The position numbers and the translations under genes were made by a program. From assembly GCA_954871525.1 (NCBI GenBank), contig OX940866.1, positions 11,431,001 to 11,495,000 of the forward strand: DNA of 64,000 bases, given 5' to 3'. This DNA is from Parietaria judaica (taxonomy: Eukaryota; Streptophyta; Magnoliopsida; Rosales; Urticaceae). Below, piece by piece: positions 12,374-23,400 of the stretch. The notes below the pieces were generated by a model. The model saw only the letters and a program-made list of their open reading frames with translations. It made no database searches and was not told the DNA's origin. How positions within the stretch are numbered: the first letter of the stretch is position 1; every line of letters begins with the position of its first letter.

Positions 12374-12385
12374 GTTCTGATACCA
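12374..12385 (-). promoter_or_regulatory. Copia primer-binding site (initiator tRNA-Met)
   Basis: On the minus strand TGGTATCAGAAC follows the 5' LTR after a two-base spacer. TGGTATCAGAGC complements the 3' end of plant initiator tRNA-Met, the standard minus-strand primer for Copia elements. One base departs from that consensus. Confidence 0.88.
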
Positions 12386-12387
12386 AT

Positions 12388-13972
12388 TGTTGGAAATCAC
12401 GTCTCGGATTCCGTGTAAATTATCACGAATTATACCTCCGAACTGTCCGGATAACATTTAAAAAATTAATTTAAAGCGGAAAAACTTGTTATCCGTACAA
12501 TTGTCCGGATATCGCATAATAACCATATTAATATAAATTTATTAATTATTGAATAATTATTAATAATACATTAATAATTAAATTCGAATAATTAAATTAT
12601 ATTAATATTCTCTGATCTCAATATCACACATTTAAGTGTCATGGTGACACACCATCATTTAAATTCGTGACATGTGATTTAATTTCATAGTTTACCGAAA
12701 CGATCACAAACTTAGAAATTCTCTAAATCACAAACCGTACATCGAAACGACTCGGTTCCAAAAGCAAAGTTGCTTAGAATTTAATTTCCAACAACTTTTA
12801 TGTTGACAGAAAATCCAAATTCTACTTTATTTTGTCAGTTAATTTCGGTTACCAAGATATGGTACTTTTGCCATGCTACTGATAAAACTATCTGATGTCT
12901 GTCACAGACTTCAGTTTTAGGAGTCTTGCCAAATGATCTTAAAAACATTTCAATGTCTTTATCACGTACGTATCATCTTTTACAGAGCTATTCTGGGGAC
13001 CATGGACCCATATCACTTAAGCTCCAACGAACTGCTAGCGTGTTCGTCAAACCTCGGTGTTATTCCACTATAAACCCGAGGCTGCACTCTTTAGTGATAC
13101 AGTATATATCATTCCATTTATTACAGCAGGGTGACCATTGATACAATCAAATTCGGGTTATTGATCTTTCACTTGATGATCCACACACGAGCAGGCGGTT
13201 TCTACCGTTATGCCCCTCATTGCATTTTCATCATTGACTCAGTCAGTAATATTATGAGTGACCCACTTATAGTTTTGATTCATAAGTTGCGCACGGGTAC
13301 CTCTCACTTCTCACCACCGACAATCAAGGGAATCATCATGACTCTGAAGAGAGCTGTGTGATGCCCATGTTTATGACCAAGCTACTCTTATTGCTGACTA
13401 TCATGTTCCCAAAATAATAGTGTTGGGAACAACGGTAATATATTTTGTTCTTTAACGGTTAAATCAAAGAACAATCAAGCCAGCAACTCGGACTCAAGAT
13501 CACTCAGGACTTAGATAGAATATCCATTTGATCATCTACTAGTGACTCAACTCCAAGTTATCAGTGACGGTCTTATATGATAACTTCTGGAGTTTAAGTC
13601 AGGTCCAGTCCAGTATGAAGACACTTCATACTTAATGCATTTCTAGTGAGTGTGACACACACAAAATCCAGAATAGGATTGCCACTTAGTCACATTAATG
13701 ACCTTGTACGATTAATGGGCTCCCACCCAGTTAATCAGGTCACATATATTTTAAGTTCATTTATTATGATTATTAATTCTTCTTCATATTGACTCTGTTG
13801 TGATAATAATTCATAATTGCATCCTTTATGAACTAAGGATCAAACATTCTATTTTACTATACCAGAAACTATAATAAGATTATCAAAATAAGCATCATCT
13901 TTATTCAACGACTTGTCATAATCTTTAACAAATGGATAAAAATATATTGTTTAAGGACACATATGTCCAACA
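12388..13972 (-). repeat. Copia 5' LTR (right copy, 1585 bp, internally deleted)
   Basis: It runs from TGTTGGAAATCACG to GTCCAACA. It is collinear with the left LTR except for a single large gap at about 12525-12530, where CCATAT joins directly to TAATATAAATTT. The missing segment in the left copy lies between two CATAT pentamers and is exactly 1137 bp, the whole length difference between the LTRs. Confidence 0.92.
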
Positions 13973-13977
13973 CCAAC

Positions 13978-16219
13978 ATCGGCACTTCCGACGAGCAAAA
14001 CCACATCGTCATTCACCCGCCGTTTATCACTAACCCCGAACTACGTGGGACCTGATTATCTTAAACTGAGATACGTAGGCAGCCTCGCCCAACCATAAGC
14101 GACGGGGTACGGACCCAATCTACCCTTTTTTGTAGGTCCTCCCTCGCCGTAGTAGCTCGCCAAGGAAGGAGAATCACGAAGAATCATCAAGATCAGCTCG
14201 GAGCTTCATCAAGACCGGAGTTCGCCTAGACGAGGATATCACTAAGACAAGGATTCTGCTCAAACGAGGAACTTCGCCAAGACAAGGACCTTGCCCGGAC
14301 TTCGCCGCCACGAAGGAAGTTCGACGAGGAGCGTCGCCGTAGTCCGGACTTCGCCACCACGAGGGAAGTTCGCCGAGGATCGCCAAGAACAGCCCTAAGA
14401 CTCATCCAAGACGACGGATTCGCCTCCAGCTTTGACGATCATTAATCAACCCGCGTTGACTCAGCATTCAATTATCCACATGTTCAGTGGGTCACTCTCG
14501 AGACCCGAACCTTGGATCCGATTCTCAGTTAAAGCCTGTTTTACGCATTAACAGGAGGCTTATTAGCCTTTGTTGTAAGTATGCCGGTGCCGTCACCTCC
14601 ACCGTCCGCCGCCGCCGGTCGCCGTTTTTCTACTCCGATTCCGAAATTGGTTTGGGGGTTTTGAAGCCCTCGCCGAGGAGATCAAAAGCCCCTAATCAGA
14701 ATCGTCATCCGACTTTCGGTAAGCTCCAATTTCCTTGCCCTAGTTTCAGATTTTAAGGGATCAAATTGAGTGTGTTCTGGGCCTTGATTGATGAAATTTA
14801 CCTCACCGTTGTGTTTAGAATAGTCGGATTAGGCTAGGAGAGGTATTACATTGTCTAATTGATGCTCGTTTTACTGCCTCATTTTGCGTGCCCGATAGGA
14901 TTTCGGCCCGGGTTAAATTTCAGCGTACCGGGTTTTCAATTGACAATTTAAATACCAATATTAGTAAAATTTGACTTCTGGATGGTATCGTTGTTATAGT
15001 TGGCATGGATAGTCGTCCTGTGGTCGCCTCGAAAACCGTGCTACCCGAACCACCCGTTTTGAATAGTATATCGGATCCCGAAGTCTCTGATCATCAAACT
15101 CAAGGCCAAGACGAACCCGCATCTTCGACTACTTAGTCAATCGATCGAAGCTTCCACGATTTGAGGTAGGGGCTATTACCTTTTCTCGCTAATAAAAAAA
15201 ATGATGTATAAACCAACGATTTAATGAAGATTGAACCGGATAGGTTCAAATTGGAATTAATGAGATATTATATTATTTTAAATTAAAAGATAAAAGTTTC
15301 GTGATTGTCGTCGCTTGATAGCGAGGCTGGATACCAGGTATGGTTGCATCGGATTGATTCTCGTTATTATATTTATGTTTATGGTTACGTCTGTATGACG
15401 TGTGATGATATGGTACCCGCTTCGGGCGAATGATGATTATTATGATATGGTACCCGCTTCGGGCGGATGAGTTGTTGACGAGCAGCTGGCTACTGCGCAG
15501 TATGCCAGATATGGTTATTGAGCAGCTGGCTACTGCGCACTAGTCCACCTGTATTCGTGCCTTGAGGACTTGATGGGATATAGTGGAGTAAAGGCGCAAG
15601 CTGACTCGGCATGGACCATCGAAATGATTTGACTTTTGTGGGGTATATTTATTTATTTATTTCATTGTTGAAAATGGTTAAAATGATGATAAAATAGTTT
15701 ATGTTGACATTTAGTCTATTTATGTGAAATTTGACTAATAATGGTTCGGTAAAGAGAATTGGTAATAGATTCCTTACTGAGCACGTGGAGCTCACCCCTT
15801 CCATATACATTTTTTTTTCTTCTCAGTTACAGGTGGTGTTTAGTGCTAGACTCCAGACGAGGAGTAGACCGGTTTGGAAGATTTAAGTGTTGATTTCATT
15901 TATCCGTATCTTTAGGGTTTGTCGAAGTCAACATTGTATTTTGTGTTGATCTTTCCATTTTGGAATTGTAATGGATTTAATGTTGGACTTATGCGATGGT
16001 GGTATTTTGCATTTCACATTTTTATGGTGTTGTATAAACTGTGATCGTTGATGTTGTATTGTCGTTTTAAGTCTCATGGGAAAAAGTTATGTGTTCGTTT
16101 ACGTGGACGTTGAATATTCAACGGTATCGTTTGAATGATGACGTGTCATTGACCGGTCAAAGTTTTGAAAAGTCGTTGTTTTTGTCTTATTCTTCTAACC
16201 CCTATTTAGGGGCGTTACA
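13978..16219. other. Right-hand part of the Gypsy-like remnant, no gene seen
   Basis: It contains ACTACGTGGGACCTGATT...GATACGTAGGCAGCC near 14040-14090, a motif pair I associate with R/U5 or leader regions of plant LTR elements. A CpG-rich part follows (14150-14650), then an AT-rich part, then CTCACCCC...TCAGTTACAGGTGG near 15790-15835. Short open frames such as 14487-14756 lack any recognisable domain. No gag or pol is present. Confidence 0.5.
15405..15545. repeat. Two short direct duplications in the Gypsy-like remnant
   Basis: ATGGTACCCGCTTCGGGCG occurs near 15410 and 15448; it contains the small palindrome CCGCTTCGGGCG. GAGCAGCTGGCTACTGCGCA occurs near 15480 and 15518. Such paired motifs are common in plant LTRs; nothing more can be said. 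Confidence 0.7.
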
Positions 16220-16224
16220 CAAGG

Positions 16225-17195
16225 CATCGATGGATAAGTTAAGAAAGAAGACACAGTACAACTTAAAGCGGGCCGTGTGGTGCGAGGGGGGCGCACCAAG
16301 GGGAAAGGTTATTGGGCTCGAACAAAGGCATGCGAACGGGGCGCACGCGAGAAGGCAAGAGACGCGCGGGTCCGCGGGCAAGACATGCAGAATGCAATGG
16401 GGAGCGCGCAAGCTAGTTGGATTCGGTTGCGACAGTTAGGCTTGCAAAGCTAGGCAAGCTTAACGGGGAACAAGGCCAATGCAGCGCGGGTGCACAACGT
16501 GTAGGCATAATAGTGAGCAGGTAGTTGAGTGCAACCGTCCAGGAGATGTGCGCACTGTGTGGGTGCGCCACGTGCCTTGGCATCGAGGGTAACCGCTGCT
16601 GAGCATTGCGCTTTGTGTGTGTGCGCCACGTGTTTTGGCGAGGAGCATGACTGTCGAGGAGCAGCGCACACTGTGTGGGCGTGCCGCGTGTCCCAGCGTT
16701 GAGCATAACTACCGAGGATCAACGCACACTGCGTGTCGTGCCGCGTGTCCGAACGGTTGGGAGTGAGCACGTCGTGGGGCGCTGGACGGCTAGATGCGTG
16801 CCTGGTGTACAGTTCTGCATTGTACACGTGTCTTTGGCGGTTTGAGCTGTAAACTTCCAACTTGTTGCTTGTTTTCTTTTTATTTATACTCGATGTAAAC
16901 CTAAGTGATGCAACGGAGATGTTTTACTCACGAATATTGTAAACAACTTTGATCTGAATAAATAAAAGTGATATTATTTTGGTTGGGCAGGGGCCTATAA
17001 ACACTTGTGTGTGTGTGTTCGTGTGTTACGTTTGTGAACATTGTCTCTTCATAATCTGTTTGCGTTGGGCGCTTGCATATTTGGGTTGATTGATCCTGCT
17101 TGGTGCTTGACAACTCAAGGGAACACTAGATTGGTAATCGTGTTCTTGGTGAACTCGGACCATCACAGACAAATTATCTCCCTAGAAGTTTGGCT
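16225..17195. other. Degenerate ~70-bp repeats rich in CACGTG, then AT-rich DNA
   Basis: Between about 16480 and 16760 a unit of roughly 70 bp recurs about four times with heavy divergence. It is marked by GCGCACTGTGTGGGYGYGCC followed by (C/A)(A)CGTGT and GAGCATAACT. Two perfect CACGTG motifs occur (near 16568 and 16626). From 16860 to 17195 the DNA is AT-rich with a (TG)n run near 17010. No coding gene is supported. Confidence 0.5.
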
Positions 17196-17196
17196 A

Positions 17197-17459
17197 TGTG
17201 ACACCCGACTTAACATGACTTTGGGAAAACATATATTATTAAACTTGTTTAAATTATTTTGAGACTTTATTATTAAAATATTATATAAATTAGGGCTTTT
17301 TAGAGATATATTTTTAAAAAATATATATTTTTGGGACTTTGGGCGTTCCCCAAAAATTTTGTGAATAATTATAGAAACATGTGTCGAATACTAAAAATTT
17401 TAATTAACTTGTAGTGCAAAAAAATTAAAAGCACAAACTTCCGTCAATTTTAATGTTTT
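17197..17459 (+). mobile_element. Truncated Gypsy-type LTR start
   Basis: TGTGACACCCGACTT at about 17199 is a typical beginning of a Tekay/Del-like LTR (TGTGACACCC). About 260 bp of AT-rich DNA follows before the sequence changes into the inverted-repeat arm. No second end, target duplication or gene is visible, so this is tentative. Confidence 0.3.
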
Positions 17460-17760
17460 TGAGAAAAATCCATAAAATGCTCAAAAACCACCTAAGGTTT
17501 AAGAGAATTGCTCATACTTTCAAACAAATCATTTATACCCATTTTAAAAATATTTTGGACCACATTAACCCTGATTTTAATTATATTTATTTATTTTCGT
17601 ATTTAATTATTTATTATATATTTTAATTGTCGAAATTAAATTAATTATCCTGAAAATTTGGTTGAAAATTTCCTCTATTAATTAGGTTATCATTTAATTT
17701 TGTTACTTTGACCCAAAAATTAAATCTCTCTCTCTCTATATCTCGACTTCTCACGTTCAT

Positions 17761-17814
<54 letters not shown>

Positions 17815-18875
17815 ACTTCTCACGTCGGATTGACCACTATCGCCGGATTCGGGCGGAGAGCGCGGCGACTTCGGGCGTGGCTTCGGCGACCGTGGGCGCG
17901 GCTGCCGAGGAGGCGATCGTGGCATCCGTCGCGGTCGCCCTCCATCGCGCCTCCTTCCTCCGTCGCGTCCTCCTTTGTCGCGCCTCATTCCTCCGTCGCG
18001 CCTCCTCCTCAGTCGCTCTCCATCGCGGTCGCCCTCCGTCGCGCATCCTTCCTCCATCGCTCTCCGTCGCGGCGCGATCATCCTCTCTATACTCTTGATC
18101 GTAACTGTAAATTTATTTACAGTTTTGTGTAAATATGTTTACAGTTTTAAGGTAATATATTTGATTTTTGTAAATGATTTTACAATATTTTGAAGTGATA
18201 ATTTCTCTTGGATGGGCAATATTTTTGTAAATGGATTTACACGATTTTTGTAAATGTTTTTACACTTTTTTGGAATTATTTTACACGAATTTGCATTTGT
18301 GGATATGTATACAAAATTTCAAAATCGTGTCAACAGATTTGTAAACAGATTTACATAAAATGAGGCAAAACGAAAACCAAGTTTCGTAAATAGATTTATA
18401 TAAAATGAGGCAAAAACGAAAACCAAGTTTCGTAAACAGATTTACATAAAATTAGGCAAAACGAAAACCAAGTTTCGTAAACAAGTTTACATAAAATTAA
18501 GCAAACGAAAACCAAGTTTCATAAATAAAAATTCGAAATAAATACTGATTAATAGGAAAATAAATTTTAGATTTTAATCGTTAAAATAGGGAATAGTAAA
18601 CGTGATTTGTTAGAGGTAATCGAAAATAATACTAATTAATAGGGGAGATTTGTTTTTAATTTATTTAGTTTGCTACATTTAAGGAAAAATTTTATTTTTT
18701 ATTTTAATCTAAAAAAACGAATTATAATTAAATATGATTTAAAAATTAGAAGGGCAATTTAGTCCATATTTCAATTTGTTGGTGGTTATGATTTCCATAA
18801 TTAGAAATGAGCATTTTTTTTAAACCTTGAACCACAAATGGGCATTTGCTTCATTTATCCATGTTTTTGTATCTC
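17460..18875 (+). mobile_element. Left copy of a ~1.4-kb element (inverted-repeat arm)
   Basis: It is collinear, in reverse complement, with 21895-23400. It starts near GAGAAAAATCCATAAAATGC and ends near AAATGGGCATTTGCTTCATT. Order of parts: terminal AT-rich DNA, a (CT)n run (about 17765-17815), a CpG-rich core (17820-18080) whose minus strand reads as Arg/Gly-rich repeats, an array of GTAAAN(2-8)TTTAC monomers with four ~55-bp units (18330-18520), then another AT-rich end resembling the first. The two ends of each copy look like diverged inverted repeats of each other, as in non-autonomous MULE-type elements. No transposase is encoded. Confidence 0.65.
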
Positions 18876-19531
18876 AATTTATTCCAAAGTCCAAACCACT
18901 AAAAACACGTTGCACTTAACGTTAAAGTTGGGTACTTAATAAAATAAAAATATATAAATTAATTTTGTAGTGTTTAATATTTGTGACGCAATTATCCCTA
19001 ATGATCAAATAAGTCAAGTGATTTCATTCGTACTTTAATATGGATTTCCCTGCGTTGACTGAACTTATTAATCAACTTGGCCTTAATTATTTCGTAAAGT
19101 CCTAATCAACTTGGACCTGGTCATGTTCGAAAAAAAATAATGGCAATTATAATTAAAAAAAAAATCTCCAAATAATGTCAAGTTGCCACATAATTAAGCT
19201 TAAATCCGAAGCAAATGATCAGTTTGAATGTTGGAATCTTTTCTTGGAGTTTGAATCCAAAATGAATAAAACCAGCATGCCTATACATATATATATATAG
19301 CAACACAAATACAATACCCATACTCATATAGTGTATATATACATGTATGTATATATATTTTAAATATTTTTACACGTACATGGCTGTTTTAGACTACGTT
19401 CCTACGTCGGATAAATCCAAGTTATTGCAAAGATCGTTCGGACAATTCGACCGTTATCCGGTCGATTTATATTCAATTTTATTTAACTGCAATTTTTTGC
19501 GATATTCTACAAAACATATATTCGAAAAATT
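18876..19531. other. AT-rich 3' flank of the BAHD gene
   Basis: No gene is seen. It contains a short TA microsatellite near 19290 and presumably the 3' UTR and polyadenylation region of the minus-strand BAHD gene. Confidence 0.5.
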
Positions 19532-20211
19532 CTAAGCAAGAACGCTAGGGTTCAAGGAAGCAAAATCTAGAAGCTCATGATTGGTTTGGAAGAAAGCCAT
19601 GTCTCTCTCTCTAAGCATCAACCACGCTTCGATCCCGGCTCCGTCGCTTGAGTCCATTAAAAGAATGCAGTTCTTGAACCCGATACTCGCGATGCTCACC
19701 CAACACGGCTTTCCGAACCCAAAATTGATGTCATAGAATCGAAAACGGCACCAGCTCGTGCAGTTGTAGTTGTCGATCGTGTCGTTTTTCATCAAAAGCC
19801 CGAACTCCCCGAGCTTCCTCTTGATCTCCTCGGCATCGCCGCCTTTTCTCTTGCCGAGCTCTTCATTTGTTTCTCTTAAACCTTTCTTGAACTCTCCGAT
19901 TAGAATTTTCGGATCGATTTTGTGGCAGCTTTCGGGGCTTAGTCTTGCGGCAAAGTAGGTTGCAAGGTTGCCTGCGACATTGTCGGCTAGAGGAGGGGTC
20001 AGTCTCGGCCTCATGTTCACGACCTGGCACCACACGGAGCCGCGAGACACCTCGTCATTGCTTGACCTAGAAGCTGCTTCCATGGCACATTTCCATATGA
20101 GCGCCGAGACAGCCTCGACCCTCGTGGGCCGTGGCAGAGCCGGTGAAGCCTCTGTGGGGGTTGTAGACCCCGCTGAAAATCATGTATTTGAATTTTATGT
20201 ACTATACTGAC

Positions 20212-20249
<38 letters not shown>

Positions 20250-21138
20250 ATTTATTTAAAGATTTTGTAACACCTTTAAAAATTGGCTCTGGTTGCATTA
20301 ATTTAACTGATCATTTTTAAAAACCGGGCCGATCCCGATTTCACTTACTTAATTTTTTTGCTCCGCCATTGTTAGTGGGCTCGCCCGCATCGCAGCTCCC
20401 CAGCTCGGCCCGAAGAGCTTCGATCTTTGCAGCTTCAAATACGAATCTCCTTGTAACACACTTCTCCCGAACAAACTCCACGGCTAGAGAAGAACCTTCC
20501 CTGCCATCATATGCATCGGAAAGCTCGAGAACTGGTGGGAAAAGCTCGGACGTGGCACAAACGTCCGGCTCCGTCACCAGCGCGCCACGCGCCGTCTTTG
20601 CCCACGCGTCGAGGAACGTGAATAGTGTGGAGGCATCGGCGAGCTTGTGGTTCACGCTCAGTCCAAGGGCCACCGCGCCGCAATCGAAGATCGAAGCTTG
20701 CACCGCAACGAAACACCCTCCGTAAACGGACCGGCTCTCCTCGGACTCCACGGGGACGAGCTTCGTCAGCTCCTTTGAGTCCGGCTCCTGCAGGATCTCC
20801 GACAGTGACGTGCAGTTCCGGACACGGGCCTCGAGAAACACAGCCCCCTTGTCGGAACAGTCAACAGATAAGTTGTCCTTCAGTTTTCCGGCCAAAGGAT
20901 AGAAGCAAGTTAGGGTTTCAGAGAGAGACTGTTTCAGCAGCCTCGAACGGTCCGACGCCGTTTGGACGGGGTCTCGGGGGTTGGAATTAGGGAAGAAGAG
21001 AAGCAGCGGAACGTAGAAATCCGGAGCGAGCTGGTCAAAGAGAGAGATGTCTAGGGTTTGAAGGTGTTGAGGAGTTGAAGAAGAAGGCTTGATCGTCTCT
21101 CTCATAGTAATCTCAACGTTGATCTCTTTATCCGCCAT
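19532..21138 (-). CDS. BAHD acyltransferase
   Basis: Two exons, 20349-21138 and 19532-20172, joined across a 176-bp intron (donor GTAAGT, acceptor TTTTCAG, containing an (AT)n run), give 476 residues, close to the usual 430-480. BAHD enzymes move an acyl group from acyl-CoA to an alcohol or amine of a specialised metabolite in the cytosol. The catalytic HxxxD motif is HKLAD at residues 164-168. The structural DFGWG motif appears as NFGFG at 413-417, followed by KPCWVS. Other landmarks are the N-terminal LDQL-like ISLFDQLAP, CFYPLAGKL and RVEAVSALIWKC. The sequence resembles the clade with vinorine synthase and stemmadenine O-acetyltransferase; the substrate cannot be read from sequence. Two unspliced frames would otherwise end at a stop in the intron. 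It is flanked on both sides by oppositely oriented element copies. Confidence 0.92.
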
Positions 21139-21746
21139 TGATGCTAGGGTTTGGATTTTCAGATCTCTCCGAGGAATATGAATAATTAACCTTTCTATGT
21201 TTCCTGTGTAGGAGAATAATATGGATTTGTAACTGTAAAGATTCTTTGTATGTATAACAACAAACTATAGGTCTATAGATCTATATGTCTAGGTATATAT
21301 TTAAAAAAATAAATAAAAAACTGGGTTTGTACTTTGTAGTGGCATAAGTATCTAATATATTAATATTGTAGGGGCATAAATTCAATTTTTCTTTGACTCT
21401 CAGTGTTTAAATTTTTTTTTCCTTCTTTCTATAATTTTATCAACTCGTTATAAAAATTCCACTAATATCAGAAAAATGAAGAATTTTTATTTTTAAAAGT
21501 GACATATATTCAATACTCAATAGTCAATATAATACACATCTAAAAATTTATTCAATTAATCTAGAAAAACGACGGAATATTGAAGAGAAATAAAGTAGTA
21601 AGAATTAAGAACTTTGACCGTAAAAAGTTAAATTTATGTTATTAAAATAACGTGACATTATTGATGCTCTTAGTTTGAATTTCATCATCAATAAGCGTCT
21701 TTACTATATTGGCTACTTGTGCTATTTCATGTGTAGTAATGTAACG

Positions 21747-21778
<32 letters not shown>

Positions 21779-21788
21779 AGGAAATTAT
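21139..21788. other. BAHD gene upstream region
   Basis: This AT-rich stretch should hold the BAHD promoter (gene on minus strand). A TATA-like run TAAATATATACC on the minus strand lies near 21292-21303, about 160 bp from the ATG, but the whole region is AT-rich so this is weak. No other gene is seen. Confidence 0.4.
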
Positions 21789-21899
21789 ACGAAATACCCA
21801 TTTTGTGTCAAACCTTTTAAAAAACTACCCATTGTGTGTGTAAAAAACTACCCATAATGGGTAGTTTTTTAAAAGGTTTGCACAAAATGTGTATTTCGT
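21789..21899. mobile_element. Small foldback element (hairpin)
   Basis: ACGAAATACCCATTTTGTG and the following 25 bp reappear as the reverse complement at the right end (...TTTGCACAAAATGTGTATTTCGT), leaving almost no loop. The ~111-bp unit could fold into a long hairpin. It abuts the right inverted-repeat arm and fits a minimal foldback MITE; no target duplication was identified. Confidence 0.7.
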
Positions 21900-23000
21900 T
21901 AAGGGTAAATGAGTCAAATGCCCATTTGTGACTCAAGGTTTAAAAAAAATGCCCATTTCTATTTTTGGCAATCAAAACCACCAACTAATTGAAATATGGA
22001 CTAATTTACCCTTATAATTAATTAATTAATATTTGGAATTTAAATTACATTTAAAACTAATTAATAATTCGAATTAATTAATAAAATAAAAAATAAAAAT
22101 TTTCCTTAAATGTAGCTAAATATAATAATTGATTAATATTAATCATTTCTTAATTATTTTCGAATATTTTCTCCTTACTAATTAATATTCTAACGATTTA
22201 AATTTTAAAATCCAAATTTCAAAATTCCTAAAACCGTAGGAAACAATGAGCACAAATTAATATAAAATCTACAAACATTATATATTGATATATTTAAACT
22301 GTAAATATATATACGAAATTTAAACTGTAAATATATATACGAAATTTAAACAGTAAATATAATCACAAAATATATTTAAACTGTAAATATATATACAAAA
22401 TTTAAACTGTAAATATAATTACAAGGCTGTAAATATATATACCAATACCAAAACTGTAAATATATATATATCGATATATATACCAATACCAAAACTGTAA
22501 ATATATATACGAAATTTTATTAACCTGTAAAAACTGCATATATTTTTACAAAATTATACTACTTGTTAAAAAAATGTAAAAATATCTACGAAATTTTACA
22601 AAAAATTGTATTTTTACAAAATTGTATTACTTGTTAAACTGAAAACTTGGTAAAACCATTTACAAAAAATATTACCAATCCAAAATCGTGTAAACCCATT
22701 TACAAAAATAAAAAATCTTACCGTGTTTGATCCGGCGACCGAGAGACGGCGAACAAAAGGAGAATGACGGAGGGCGACCGCGACGGAGAGTGCTGGAGGA
22801 AGGATCCGCGACGAAGAGCGACTAAGGAAGGAGGCGCGACGAAGGGCGTCGGAGGAACGAGGCGCGACGGAGGAGGACGCGACGGAGGAAGGAGGCGCGA
22901 TGGAGGGCGGCCGCGACGGAGGCCACGGTCGCCTCCTCGGCCATCGAAGCCACGCCCGAAGTAGAGAGAGAGAGAGAGAGAGACGTGAGACAGAGCAGAC

Positions 23001-23099
<99 letters not shown>

Positions 23100-23400
23100 A
23101 CGTGAGAAAAAAAGAGGGAAAGAGAAAGAAAAAAAGATTTAATTTTTGGTCAAAGTAACAAAATTAAATGATAATCTAATTAATAGGGGAAGTTTTCAAC
23201 CAAAATTTTAGGATCATTTAATTTCAAAAATTAAAATATATAATAAATAACTAAATATGAAAATAAATAAATATAATTAAAATCAGGGTTAATATGGTCT
23301 AAAATATTTTTAAAATGGGTATAAATTAATTGTTTGAAAGTATGGACATTTCCCTCAAACTTTAGGTGTTTTTTAGGCATTTCATGGGTTTTTCTTTTCG
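21895..23400 (-). mobile_element. Right copy of the ~1.4-kb element (inverted-repeat arm)
   Basis: This is the reverse complement of 17460-18875, with substitutions and small indels throughout. It has the same order of parts: GAGTCAAATGCCCATTTGTG end, AT-rich DNA, an array of CTGTAAATATATATACGAAA monomers (22285-22720), the CpG-rich core (22730-22965), a (GA)n run (about 22966-23095) and the far AT-rich end near TTTTTAGGCATTTCATGGG. The core's open frame (Arg/Gly-rich) mirrors the one in the left copy and is treated as low-complexity, not a gene. Confidence 0.65.
23002..23094. repeat. (GA)n microsatellite
   Basis: A nearly pure GA dinucleotide run of about 90 bp. It is the counterpart of the shorter (CT)n run at 17765-17815 in the opposite element copy; the length difference shows independent slippage. 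Confidence 0.95.

Larger units (their letters stand above)
4756..13972 (-). mobile_element. Ty1/Copia LTR retrotransposon, minus strand, non-autonomous
   Basis: This is a complete element with two LTRs (4756-7477 and 12388-13972), TGTTGGA/TCCAACA termini and a perfect 5-bp target duplication CCAAC at 4751-4755 and 13973-13977. A primer-binding site complementary to initiator tRNA-Met lies beside the right LTR and a polypurine tract beside the left LTR, so the element reads right to left. Internal DNA (about 4.9 kb) has a ~1.9-kb leader, gag, then reverse transcriptase/RNase H. Protease and integrase are missing between 9257 and 9722. The pol remnant has a stop and the gag a frameshift, so it cannot move by itself. 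The two LTRs have visibly diverged, so the insertion is not very recent. Confidence 0.93.
3282..16219 (+). mobile_element. Ty3/Gypsy-like LTR remnant (probable solo LTR), split by a Copia insertion
   Basis: The outer boundaries are TGTAATACCC at 3282 and GGGGCGTTACA ending at 16219, imperfect inverted termini of the TG...CA type. The TGTAACRCCC start is typical of Tekay/Del-like chromovirus LTRs (family knowledge). Both ends are flanked by the 5-bp direct repeat CAAGG (3277-3281 and 16220-16224), the expected target-site duplication. Removing the nested Copia element leaves about 3.7 kb with no gag or pol reading frame. A TATA-like CTATAAATAGG lies near 4109. A solo LTR formed by recombination is the simplest reading. 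Part of the interior could itself be another nested non-autonomous element. Confidence 0.55.

Noticed and set aside
6636..13361. 76-codon frame conserved in both Copia LTRs (6636-6866 and 13131-13361)
   Set aside because: Both copies descend from one LTR, so sharing is expected. The frame is antisense to the element and has no recognisable domain.
17641..18193. Arg/Gly-rich proteins in the BAHD-flanking arms (17641-18193 and 22764-22964)
   Set aside because: They come from the CpG-rich low-complexity core plus (CT)n/(GA)n runs, appear in several frames, and lack conservation beyond the repeat itself.
20341..21138. Single-exon truncated BAHD gene ending at the stop at 20341
   Set aside because: A canonical GTAAGT donor and TTTTCAG acceptor restore one continuous 476-residue frame with both family motif regions, so two exons are the better model.
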